From assembly GCA_031296325.1 (NCBI GenBank), contig JARLFY010000054.1, forward strand, positions 1 through 34,103: a stretch of 34,103 bases of DNA. The letters run 5' to 3'. Position numbers and translations under genes: made by a program. The stretch comes from Acidobacteriaceae bacterium. Its GTDB lineage: Bacteria > Acidobacteriota > Terriglobia > Terriglobales > Acidobacteriaceae. Under the pieces are notes generated by a model. That model was not told the origin of the DNA, did not search any database, and was given only the letters and a program-made list of their open reading frames with translations. Position 1 is the stretch's first letter. Each line of letters opens with the position of its first letter. Positions 26,678 to 33,403 of the stretch are shown in pieces.

Positions 26678-29166
26678 TCGGATTTGCTCCTTTCGGCTGC
26701 GGCATACAGCGCGCGCACCGACTCCACATCGGAGCAGGCCAGCGCCTGCACCGCCAGAGTCTTCGCTTCCGCTCGTGAGATCGTGCGAATCGCGGCCTTG
26801 ACCGCGGGAATGCTGGGGATGGCCATGCTCAACTCCTTCACCCCTAGACCGATCAGAATCGCGGCGCCAATCGGATCGTCGGCCAGTCCGCCGCAGACCC
26901 CAACCCACTTGCCATGCTTCGTTGCCGCTTCCACGGTCTTGGCGATCATGCGCAACACGGCGGGATGCGTGCTCTGCGCCTCCTTGGCCAGAGTCGCATT
27001 GCCCCGATCCATGGCCAGCACATACTGGGTCAGATCGTTGGTTCCGACCGAGAAGAAGTCAGCTTCCTGCGCCAACTCCTCCGCCATCACGACGGCTGCC
27101 GGAACCTCGATCATCGTCCCAATCTCGACCGGAGCCACGCCGAGCGATCGGCGAACCTCTTCTGCAATCTTCTTGGCCGCAATCAGTTCGGCAGGAGCGG
27201 CGATCATGGGAAACATCAGCTTCAGGTTGCCATGCACCGAAGCGCGATAGGCGGCGCGAAGCTGCGTCCGAAACAACTCCTGATGCCGCATGCAGAGACG
27301 AATTCCGCGTACCCCCAGAAAGGGATTATCCTCGTGCGGCAGGTCGATATAGGGAATCTTCTTGTCGCCGCCAATATCCAGAGTGCGCAGAATCAGAGGA
27401 AGGCCGTCGAGCGCCGTCAGCATCTCACGATAGGCCTCATACTGCTCCTGCTCGGAGGGCGGCTGATCGCGTTCGAGAAAGAGGAACTCAGTTCGCAGCA
27501 GGCCGACGCCCTCGCCTCCCGCCTCCAACGCCTGCGCGGCTTCGGCGGCGCGACCAATATTGGCGCAGACCTCCACGCGTACCCCGTCCGTCGTCAGAGC
27601 GGGTTGAAAACGAGCCTCAAACTGGAGCGCATGGACCTCTTCCAATCCTTGCTGCGCCACCCGCGCTGAGTTGATGTCCTCCTGCGCCGGGTCAAGATAC
27701 AGAACGCCCTGCGCCGCGTCGAGAATGGCAAACTCGCCCTCCTGCATATCCTCCAACCCATCGCCGATTCCCGTAATCGCCGGAATGTTCAGCGAACGCG
27801 CCAGAATCGCTACATGCGAAGTCGCGCTGCCCTCCACGGTGCAGAAGCCGACGATCTTCGCCGGATCAAACGCCGCCGCCTGCGAGGGAGTCAGTTCGCG
27901 AGCCACCAGCAGAATCGGCTCGTCGGAGTCGATCTCTTCCGCCTGCGGTTTGCCTTCCTGCAACAGATGGCGCAGAACCCGCGCTCCAATGTCGCGAATG
28001 TCGGTGGCGCGGGCGGCGGTAATCTCGTTGCCCGAAACCTCCACCGAAGAGGCCAGCTTCTCAATCTCCGAGTTCCACGCATAGGAGGCGCTGGGCGTAA
28101 TGTCGATACACTTCTCCGCTCGCGCCAGCAGAGCGTCGTCCTGCAAAAGCTCCGCCTGAGCCAGAAAGATCTGCGCCGCCTGCTCGGAGTTGCGCGTCCT
28201 GACCTGCTCATACAGCGCCTTCAAATCCTCCTGCGCCGCAGCCAGCGCAGCCCGCAACTGCTGCTTCTCCCTCTCGGGATAGTTGGTCGGAGCGGCAAGA
28301 ACCGCCTTCCTGGCATGAAGCAGGTGAATGCGCGCCATCGCCAGTCCGGGAGAGATGCCCACCCCAACGACCTTGCTCACCGGATGCAGCGGCTTCCAGG
28401 AGATCTTCTTCACCACTTGGCGCTTCTCCTCGACCTCTTCCGCTTCCATCTGCATCTTCAACGCTTCAAGAGCCTGCGCCGCATCCGGCCCATCGGCCAG
28501 AATCCGCACCACCACGCCATGCTCGGCTCCGAGTTGAAGCAGCGAGGCCATAATCTTGCCATCCACCCGCTTCGATCCCGCCTGAACCTGAATGCTGCAC
28601 TGGAAGCTGCGCGCCTTGGTGGCAAACAGCGTCGCCGGTCGCGCGTGCAATCCGTGCGCGGCTCCAATCTTGGCATTGATGCCGATAGTCGTGGCGCTCA
28701 ACGCCTCCAGTTGCGAAGCTCCCGCTTCAGCAGCGGAGTCCGAAGCCAGCAGCGCCGCAACAATCTGATTGGCATCCGTCGTACCCGACAGCGTCTCGAC
28801 CAACTCCTCCTGCGACAACAACTCTGTCAGCTTTGCCAGCAGCTCCAAATGCTCGTCGGACTTCGCCGCAATGCCCACCACCAGACGAACCGTCTCCGAG
28901 GGCTGCCACTCCACCCCAGCCGGAAACTGCACCACCGCAATGCCCGTCTTGCAGATCAGGCCGCGATCGGCAGGCAGCCCGTGAGGGATGGCGATGCCAT
29001 GACCGAGATAGGTGTTGGCCAGCTTCTCCCGCTCCATCATGCTGGCGGTATAACCGGAATCGATATTCCCCTTCTCCACCAGAATCTGGCTGACCTGTCG
29101 AATGGCGTCTTCCTTGTTCTTCGCCACCGCCCCGATGCGTACGCTCGCTACCGTAAAGTCCAACAT
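26674..29166 (-). CDS. fruB: Multi-phosphoryl transfer protein IIA-HPr-Enzyme I
   Basis: One 830-residue chain carries the whole soluble PTS relay. Residues 1-145 are a fructose-type IIA domain with phospho-histidine H62 (LGHGIAIPHG). Residues about 160-250 are HPr, with H174 in AAHGLHARPAT; no clear HPr serine-kinase site context is obvious. From about 265 follows Enzyme I: phospho-histidine H451 in EGSATSHVAILARSL, PEP-binding regions LDIGGDKKIPY (597-606) and EIGTMIEVPAA (681-691), and the C-terminal catalytic C758 in GVCGGLADDP. Domain order and length match FruB of Xanthomonas and Rhodobacter. ATG has GGAGGG eight bases upstream. It is the first gene of the fruBKA-oprB run, behind a promoter overlapped by a LacI-type operator. 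It should make fructose uptake independent of general PTS proteins. Confidence 0.97.
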   Translation of the reverse strand: MLDFTVASVRIGAVAKNKEDAIRQVSQILVEKGNIDSGYTASMMEREKLANTYLGHGIAIPHGLPADRGLICKTGIAVVQFPAGVEWQPSETVRLVVGIAAKSDEHLELLAKLTELLSQEELVETLSGTTDANQIVAALLASDSAAEAGASQLEALSATTIGINAKIGAAHGLHARPATLFATKARSFQCSIQVQAGSKRVDGKIMASLLQLGAEHGVVVRILADGPDAAQALEALKMQMEAEEVEEKRQVVKKISWKPLHPVSKVVGVGISPGLAMARIHLLHARKAVLAAPTNYPEREKQQLRAALAAAQEDLKALYEQVRTRNSEQAAQIFLAQAELLQDDALLARAEKCIDITPSASYAWNSEIEKLASSVEVSGNEITAARATDIRDIGARVLRHLLQEGKPQAEEIDSDEPILLVARELTPSQAAAFDPAKIVGFCTVEGSATSHVAILARSLNIPAITGIGDGLEDMQEGEFAILDAAQGVLYLDPAQEDINSARVAQQGLEEVHALQFEARFQPALTTDGVRVEVCANIGRAAEAAQALEAGGEGVGLLRTEFLFLERDQPPSEQEQYEAYREMLTALDGLPLILRTLDIGGDKKIPYIDLPHEDNPFLGVRGIRLCMRHQELFRTQLRAAYRASVHGNLKLMFPMIAAPAELIAAKKIAEEVRRSLGVAPVEIGTMIEVPAAVVMAEELAQEADFFSVGTNDLTQYVLAMDRGNATLAKEAQSTHPAVLRMIAKTVEAATKHGKWVGVCGGLADDPIGAAILIGLGVKELSMAIPSIPAVKAAIRTISRAEAKTLAVQALACSDVESVRALYAAAERSKSE

Positions 29167-29202
29167 ACCGTTTTCCCTCCCGCTCTGATCTAACGAAACA
29201 GA

Positions 29203-29218
29203 ATGTAATCGTTTACAT
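29203..29218. promoter_or_regulatory. LacI-type operator before fruB
   Basis: ATGTAATCGTTTACAT, a near-perfect palindrome with the central CG typical of LacI-family sites. It overlaps the -10 of the fruB promoter. A near-identical site lies before the regulator gene (29369-29384). Confidence 0.75.
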
Positions 29219-29231
29219 AAATATTTGTCAA
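29203..29231 (-). promoter_or_regulatory. Promoter of the fruBKA operon
   Basis: On the minus strand a perfect -35 TTGACA (29231-29226) is followed after 17 bases by TTACAT (29208-29203) as -10. The operator covers the -10, consistent with repression by the divergent regulator. The flanking DNA is strongly AT-rich. Confidence 0.65.
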
Positions 29232-29368
29232 CACTTTTTTGAAAATATTTTTGCCCTGATTACCGAGTATCTAATCGCGCCCACACGCCCAACACAACTA
29301 ATTTGTTTTGAATGGGGTATGCAATATTTTGCCGACTTCTATTCCGCTCCGCACCAAACTCTGGCACG

Positions 29369-29384
29369 ATGTAATCGTTTGCGT
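29369..29384. promoter_or_regulatory. LacI-type operator before the regulator gene
   Basis: ATGTAATCGTTTGCGT shares 14 of 16 bases with the fruB operator. It lies just upstream of TATATT (29386-29391), a plausible -10 of the regulator gene, and so suggests autoregulation. Confidence 0.65.
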
Positions 29385-29441
29385 GTATATTGATTCAGGG
29401 GAGCAGAACGAACTTGATTTATGGTTGATAGAAGGAGATTT

Positions 29442-30437
29442 ATGGCGAGTATTCGTGATGTTGCGCAAGAATGCGGCGTTTCCACGGCAACCGTGTCCCG
29501 GGCGCTGGCGGGTAAGCAGCACATCCGCGAAGAGGTGCGACAGCGGGTTATGGAGGCGGCGCAACGGCTGGATTACCGGCCCAACCGGGCGGCGCGCAAC
29601 CTGCGCTCGAATCAGTCCTCCACCATCGGGCTGATCGTCTCCGACATTCAGAATCCCTTCTTTACCAGCATCTGCCGCGCCGTCGAGGACACCGCGCTCA
29701 AGGCGGGATTCGCCGTCTTTCTCTGCAACACGGACGAGGATCCAGAGAAAGAAGCTCTCTACCTGCGCCATCTCTCCGAGGAAAATGTTGCGGGAATCAT
29801 CTTTGCGCCAACCGGTCGCATGGCCGGAGATTTCAAAAAGATGAGCGACCTCTCCATGCCTCTGGTGGTCATCGATCGTCCCATCGGAAAAGATGTGGCC
29901 GACACGGTTGTCATCGATAATTCTGCCGCAGCATGCGACCTGACCGAGCACCTGATCTCGCACCATCGTACCCAGATCGCAGGAATCTTCGGCGCCAAGA
30001 GCCAGACCGGAGAGGAGCGGCGAAAGGGCTTTCAACTGGCCCTACAGAAGAACGGGCTTGCGGAGAGAAAAGATCTGCTGCGTTCCGTTCCTCCTCGCGA
30101 AGAAGAGGGGTATAAAGCGGTCTGCGAACTGCTCGCCCTGCCCAATCCTCCCGACGCCATCCTCACCACCAACGGACTTCTTGGCCTCGGCGCATATCGC
30201 GCTTTGATGGAGAGCGGAAGAAAGTTTCCCGAAGAAGTATCGTTTGCCACGTTCGACGAGGCCCCTTGGGTCTCGCTGGTCAAGCCCTCGGTCACGGTAC
30301 TCGAACAGCCAACCTACGAGATCGGATCAACCGCGGCTGGACTGCTTCTCCTGCGGATCGAAGATCCCAAACGCTCCATTCGTCAGGTAGAACTCAAACA
30401 CAATCTAGTCATTCGCCACTCCTGCGGCTGCATATAA
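29442..30437 (+). CDS. fruR: LacI-family fructose regulator
   Basis: A 331-residue DNA-binding repressor/activator. The N-terminal helix-turn-helix (SIRDVAQECGVSTATVSRAL, about 3-22) and hinge helix (RPNRAARNLRS) are classical LacI; the rest (from TIGLIVSDIQNPFFTSICRAVED at about 61) is a periplasmic-binding-protein-like effector domain with the conserved FATFDEAPWVSLVKPSVTVLEQP block. The start is ATG at 29442, with AAGGAG six bases upstream; a reading seven codons longer has no such site. It diverges from fruB, and both promoters carry the same 16-bp operator, so control of fruBKA and of itself is inferred. The effector is probably fructose-1-phosphate or fructose-1,6-bisphosphate, as for Cra/FruR proteins, but this is by analogy. 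Confidence 0.9.
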   Translation: MASIRDVAQECGVSTATVSRALAGKQHIREEVRQRVMEAAQRLDYRPNRAARNLRSNQSSTIGLIVSDIQNPFFTSICRAVEDTALKAGFAVFLCNTDEDPEKEALYLRHLSEENVAGIIFAPTGRMAGDFKKMSDLSMPLVVIDRPIGKDVADTVVIDNSAAACDLTEHLISHHRTQIAGIFGAKSQTGEERRKGFQLALQKNGLAERKDLLRSVPPREEEGYKAVCELLALPNPPDAILTTNGLLGLGAYRALMESGRKFPEEVSFATFDEAPWVSLVKPSVTVLEQPTYEIGSTAAGLLLLRIEDPKRSIRQVELKHNLVIRHSCGCI

Positions 30438-30595
30438 TCCCCGCCCGCTCCTCAACACATTTTCGTCATTACAGCCATACCGACACTCATACCCGGGACC
30501 CCATCTTCGGCGCAGCTTCATCACGCCTAAGGTGGGGTTCGTTGCCGTCGCTGTCGCGTTGCCGTCGCCGTTGCGTTGCCGTCGTTTTGCTGTTG

Positions 30596-30637
30596 CCGGG
30601 TGCCCCATCCATCGCAGCAACATCGCGATGGGTGGGA
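30596..30637 (+). repeat. Hairpin repeat C, copy 2
   Basis: Begins CCGGGTGCC like copy 1. The stem is CCCATCCATCGC / GCGATGGGTGGG (30604-30615 and 30624-30635) with one wobble pair and a changed loop. Confidence 0.7.
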
Positions 30638-30689
30638 TAAATACCGCTCGCACCACTAGCCCCTGCCGTTGCCTTTGCCTATCTTTGTT

Positions 30690-30732
30690 TGTCATTCCGT
30701 AGCGCAGCGGAGGAATCTGCTTTTGCCGTTGC
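30690..30732 (+). repeat. Dispersed hairpin repeat A, copy 7
   Basis: TGTCATTCCGTAGCGCAGCG then GAGGAATCTGCTTTTGCCGT. It runs directly into the 12-bp tandem array. Confidence 0.8.
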
Positions 30733-30780
30733 TTTTGTCGTTACTTTTGTCGTTACTTTTGTCGTTGCTTTTGTCGTTGC
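30721..30780 (+). repeat. 12-bp tandem array, five units
   Basis: Five contiguous units of consensus TTTTGTCGTTGC fill exactly 60 bases: the first has GCC for GTC, and the second and third end in TTAC rather than TTGC. There are no spacers, so this is a tandem repeat and not a CRISPR. It joins repeat A to repeat B. Confidence 0.9.
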
Positions 30781-30787
30781 TTGGCAA

Positions 30788-30875
30788 GGGCCAAAGGCCC
30801 GTTCTATACCAGCCTAGGCTGAAGGCCTAGGTTTACGTTCAGCACAAAGACCAAGGGCTGAAGGCCCGCCCTATA
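30788..30875 (+). repeat. Three-hairpin repeat B, copy 3
   Basis: Hairpin 1 GGGCC AAA GGCCC; hairpin 2 CCTAGGCTGAAGGCCTAGG, with a GAA loop and a T-G pair; TTTACGTTCAGCACAAAGAC; hairpin 3 GGGCTGAAGGCCC. It ends about 55 bases upstream of mtgA. Confidence 0.8.
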
Positions 30876-30929
30876 ACTCCGTCTTTGCATATCCACAAAA
30901 GTAAACCCGATCCAGCTATCATTCTGAAT

Positions 30930-31637
30930 GTGACCTCAAAGCCATCCCCCTCGCGCAAGAGACCGCGTCGCAAGAGCCTTCTCCGATCCTTTTTTCGATG
31001 GCTCGTCATCGCCGTGGTGTCTCTATGGTCGCTCGCCGCGTTGACTCTTGTGGCCGCCCGCTGGATCGATCCGCCGACGACTGCGGTACACATCGAGCGT
31101 CGCTTGCAGGCCCAGATCAGCGACACGCCGTATCAGGAGCGCTATAAGTTCATCCCGCTGAGCCAGATCTCTCCCAATCTCCAGCACGCCGTCGTCGCCG
31201 CAGAGGATGCGCGCTTCTACCAGCACCACGGCTTCGATTGGCACGCCATCCAACTCGCCGCGCAAGAGGACATGGAGGGAGGTCGCACACGCGGCGGCTC
31301 CACCCTGACCCAGCAACTCGTAAAAAACCTCTTCTTCGGAACCGGACGTTCCTACCTGCGCAAGGCTGCGGAGACGACCCTGGTTCCGGTGGCGGAACTC
31401 GTCCTCGGCAAGCGGCGCATTCTGGAGCTATACCTCAACGTGGTCGAATGGGGTCCCGGCATCTACGGCGCAGACGCGGCGTGTCGAACCTACGACGGAG
31501 CCTCGGCCCGCGCTATTGACCGACAACAGGCGGCGCGGCTCGCCGCAATTCTACCGGCCCCGCGGAAACGACGGCCCGAGCGCATGAATAGCTACAGCGC
31601 AGTCATCCTCAAGCGAATGCGTCAGATGGGCTGGTAG
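30930..31637 (+). CDS. mtgA: Monofunctional peptidoglycan transglycosylase
   Basis: MtgA polymerises lipid II into glycan strands at the periplasmic face of the inner membrane. The 235-residue form has a very basic cytoplasmic N terminus (SRKRPRRKS), one membrane segment at about 22-43, and a GT51 domain: catalytic Glu in VVAAEDARFYQHHGFDW (E92), the RGGSTLTQQLVKNLFF motif at about 121-136, the third motif KRRILELYLNVVEWGPGIYG and the later A-x-LPAPRK. There is no transpeptidase domain, hence monofunctional. GTG at 30930 (MTSKPS) is my preferred start; a TTG at 30885 is possible but falls nearly in repeat B. Neither has a good ribosome site. It appears monocistronic. Confidence 0.93.
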   Translation: MTSKPSPSRKRPRRKSLLRSFFRWLVIAVVSLWSLAALTLVAARWIDPPTTAVHIERRLQAQISDTPYQERYKFIPLSQISPNLQHAVVAAEDARFYQHHGFDWHAIQLAAQEDMEGGRTRGGSTLTQQLVKNLFFGTGRSYLRKAAETTLVPVAELVLGKRRILELYLNVVEWGPGIYGADAACRTYDGASARAIDRQQAARLAAILPAPRKRRPERMNSYSAVILKRMRQMGW

Positions 31638-31690
31638 TCGTAAGCCGCATTTCCATAGAGCATTTCCACGATTGCTGTAAAGTATTAGGA

Positions 31691-31733
31691 TTGTCATCCA
31701 GAGCGAGCGAAAGGCGCGAGTCGAAGGATCTGC
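31691..31733 (+). repeat. Dispersed hairpin repeat A, copy 8 (diverged)
   Basis: TTGTCATCCAGAGCGAGCGA then AAGGCGCGAGTCGAAGGATC and TGC. The outer arms ATCC/GGAT are kept while the loop is longer and different. Confidence 0.6.
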
Positions 31734-31875
31734 GTTTCTCTTCGTACGGCAGCACTCTATCCCATTGGAAAAGGCTATAAAACCTCCGCACCCGCCCTGC
31801 TTTGAATGGCCGAAATGCCAGTCCAGCACCGCAAGCCCCCGCATTCAACGAGCCTTTATTGGCTGCGAAAAGATC

Positions 31876-32067
31876 CTAGTGTCCTGTCTCTGAAGTTCAA
31901 TGCATATTGTCGCGCGCTATGGACGTCGAACAAAGGCCAGTTGAACCAAGGGCCAAAGGCCCGTTCTATACCAGCCTAGGGCGCAGCCCTAGGGTTACGT
32001 TCAGCACAAAGACCAAGGGCTGAAGGCCCGACCTATTCTGCCGAGAACTTTAGAGACAGGACACTAG
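31876..32067. mobile_element. MITE-like element with CTAG ends
   Basis: A 192-bp non-coding element with 23-bp terminal inverted repeats differing at one position: CTAGTGTCCTGTCTCT... at 31876-31898 and its complement ending ...AGAGACAGGACACTAG at 32045-32067. Ends in CTAG could be a 4-bp target duplication or part of the repeat. It encloses a full repeat B copy. A separate right end of the same kind is at 4927-4943. No transposase is present, so any movement would be in trans. Confidence 0.7.
31950..32036 (+). repeat. Three-hairpin repeat B, copy 4
   Basis: The most regular copy: hairpin 1 GGGCC AAA GGCCC, GTTCTATACCAG, hairpin 2 CCTAGGGCGCAGCCCTAGG, TTACGTTCAGCACAAAGACC, hairpin 3 GGGCTGAAGGCCC, CGACCTAT. 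Confidence 0.85.
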
Positions 32068-32266
32068 TCTTGAAAGGCCACGGCTTTAGCCGCGCCGCAA
32101 GTCGTCTGTTTTCAACGGGGATTTAGCCCCCACGGGAATATCCACGCACCCCATCCGCTCAACAAAGCATGCCAAGCCATCGGTCTCGAACATCTACCAC
32201 TAAAACCAACAAAATAAACAATTTGCGGCATAAAAATAGTTGGCAGTTTAGTTATGCTCTAACTCG

Positions 32267-32272
32267 TATAAT
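32267..32272 (+). promoter_or_regulatory. Consensus -10 box with no gene behind it
   Basis: A perfect TATAAT in AT-rich DNA. The -35 is weak (CAGTTT at a 17-base spacing). A start near 32279 would lead straight into the long hairpin at 32290-32342. Confidence 0.4.
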
Positions 32273-32289
32273 TTAATCAATAGATCGAA

Positions 32290-32342
32290 GAGATCAACGC
32301 GAAAGGCCCGACGAATTACGTCGGGCCTTTCGCGTTGATCTC
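32290..32342. terminator. 24-bp perfect-stem hairpin
   Basis: A perfect 24-bp stem (left arm GAGATCAACGCGAAAGGCCC... 32290-32313, right arm 32319-32342) with loop AATTA. The inner part AAAGGCCCGACG/CGTCGGGCCTTT resembles a bidirectional terminator, but no T-tract follows on either side. It could close the ric transcript (143 bases past its stop) or be part of a small RNA. Confidence 0.55.
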
Positions 32343-32484
32343 GGCATTGCAAACCAGCAGTCCAGAAGACGCAAAGTATATATGTTGCAGTATATACTAA
32401 AAAATATTACACGCAGAATCAGCAACATAGGTGTATCCCCCCTGGGGGGGACACCGAGTCGCCTTGCCTATAGAGCAAGACAGA

Positions 32485-33216
32485 CTAGCCATTCACCCGG
32501 CTAGCGCGCGTCTCCAGGTCAATCGCATTTGGAAACAGGATGTTGTTCTCTAGATGAATGTGTTGATGAAGATCCTGTTCGAACTCGTGCAGTCCGTCGT
32601 AGAACGCGTGATAGGTGGGGCACGCACCGACGGGAGTGGTGAACTGATGGCTGAGCTGACGAATCTCCGCCAGCAGGGTTCCTGCCGCATCGTGCTCAGA
32701 GAGCATCATGGCGATGGGGCTGGCCACGCTGTCGAAGCATCCCTGCGGAAGCTCGCTGCCAGCGGCGACTGAGCGTTCCAGCGCGCCGATGTAGGGAAAG
32801 AGGATCGCCTCTTCCTTGGCAAGATGCTGCGTCAACTCAGCGTCCAACTGTGCCAGTTTCGCTTGGATCGCGGGCAACTCGGCCTGTGTCTCTCCGTGGC
32901 GGCGAACGACCTTGACCGCCAGTTCGGCCAGTCGGGGCAGCTCGCGTTTGACGTAGGCGTGATGCGTGCTGGCGATGTGGTCGCTCAATCGCTCCAGCGA
33001 GGCCTTGGTCCAGTCTTCGGCGATAGGCGCGGGGCCTTGGGCTGCGGAGTCGAGCGCGGCAAGCACAGCGTCGACCTCAAGGTTACTGGCCGCGCAGGCC
33101 TCGGAGAGCGGCTTGCGTCCACCGCAGCAGTAGTCAATTCCGTACTGCTCAAAGACGCGGATGGAGGTGGGCTGAGCGAGGGCAATCTCGCGAACGGTCT
33201 GTGTCGTAGTCGTCAT
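32485..33216 (-). CDS. ric: Iron-sulfur cluster repair di-iron protein (RIC; ScdA/YtfE/DnrN)
   Basis: RIC proteins help restore iron-sulfur centres damaged by nitric oxide or oxidants, in the cytoplasm. The 243-residue protein has the N-terminal ScdA_N domain with the paired cysteines C30-C31 in YGIDYCCGGRKPLSEAC and a C-terminal hemerythrin-like four-helix bundle with histidine and glutamate iron ligands in SDHIASTHHAY (about 79-88), QHLAKEEAILFPYI (130-143), SEHDAAG (173-179) and HQHIHLENNILFP (217-229). The start is ATG at 33216 with GGGAG nine bases upstream; a 21-codon longer reading has no support and would cover the regulatory site. It diverges from hcp, another NO-stress gene, and the shared upstream region carries two matching palindromes. 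Confidence 0.95.
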   Translation of the reverse strand: MTTTTQTVREIALAQPTSIRVFEQYGIDYCCGGRKPLSEACAASNLEVDAVLAALDSAAQGPAPIAEDWTKASLERLSDHIASTHHAYVKRELPRLAELAVKVVRRHGETQAELPAIQAKLAQLDAELTQHLAKEEAILFPYIGALERSVAAGSELPQGCFDSVASPIAMMLSEHDAAGTLLAEIRQLSHQFTTPVGACPTYHAFYDGLHEFEQDLHQHIHLENNILFPNAIDLETRASRVNG

Positions 33217-33265
33217 GGTGTGTCTCCCTTGATTGCAAGCGTAGGGCGAGCGGGTCCGCATGGCA

Positions 33266-33279
33266 GCGACTTTGGTCAC
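33266..33279. promoter_or_regulatory. GAC-N4-GTC palindrome, ric-proximal
   Basis: GCGACTTTGGTCAC, centred 56 bases upstream of the ric start. In the ric direction it repeats the hcp-proximal site (shared AGCGACTT..GTCACTC), which points to one regulator binding both. The GAC-N4-GTC shape fits CRP/FNR-family NO regulators (NnrR/Dnr/HcpR type). Confidence 0.55.
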
Positions 33280-33323
33280 TCACAACGAAAAAAGATTGAG
33301 GTTGAGGTTTTGAGTTCAAGCGA

Positions 33324-33337
33324 GTGACTTAAGTCGC
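33324..33337. promoter_or_regulatory. GAC-N4-GTC palindrome, hcp-proximal
   Basis: GTGACTTAAGTCGC with a perfect inner palindrome GACTTAAGTC, centred about 73 bases upstream of the hcp start. A class-II activator here would place the start of transcription near 33372. Confidence 0.55.
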
Positions 33338-33403
33338 TGTGCAGAACGAGTGCCGTCGATAAGCTGAGTTTGCTATTCAATCCAGATGAGGACGGTACAC
33401 GCA

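Larger units (their letters stand above)
30438..30929. other. Repeat-filled gap before mtgA
   Basis: About 490 bases with no credible gene. In order: a degenerate GTTGCCGTC run (about 30540-30595), hairpin repeat C (30596-30637), repeat A (30690-30732), a 12-bp tandem array (30721-30780) and repeat B (30788-30875). The last ends about 55 bases before the mtgA start, so repeat DNA must form the mtgA 5' region. Confidence 0.7.
31638..32484. other. Repeat-rich gap between mtgA and ric
   Basis: About 850 bases with no credible gene. It holds repeat A copy 8, a 192-bp MITE-like element, two short GGCTTTAGCC and GGGATTTAGCCC palindromic motifs at about 32082-32137, a TATAAT followed by a 24-bp-stem hairpin, and two smaller hairpins near the ric 3' end (32375-32398 and 32430-32454). 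Confidence 0.7.

Noticed and set aside
27814-29193. 459-codon plus-strand open frame opposite fruB
   Set aside because: Antisense of a fully conserved IIA-HPr-Enzyme I protein; Arg/Leu/Gln-rich composition typical of shadow frames.
30721-30780. Possible CRISPR-like array
   Set aside because: Units are 12 bp with no spacers, and no cas gene is present; it is a simple tandem repeat.
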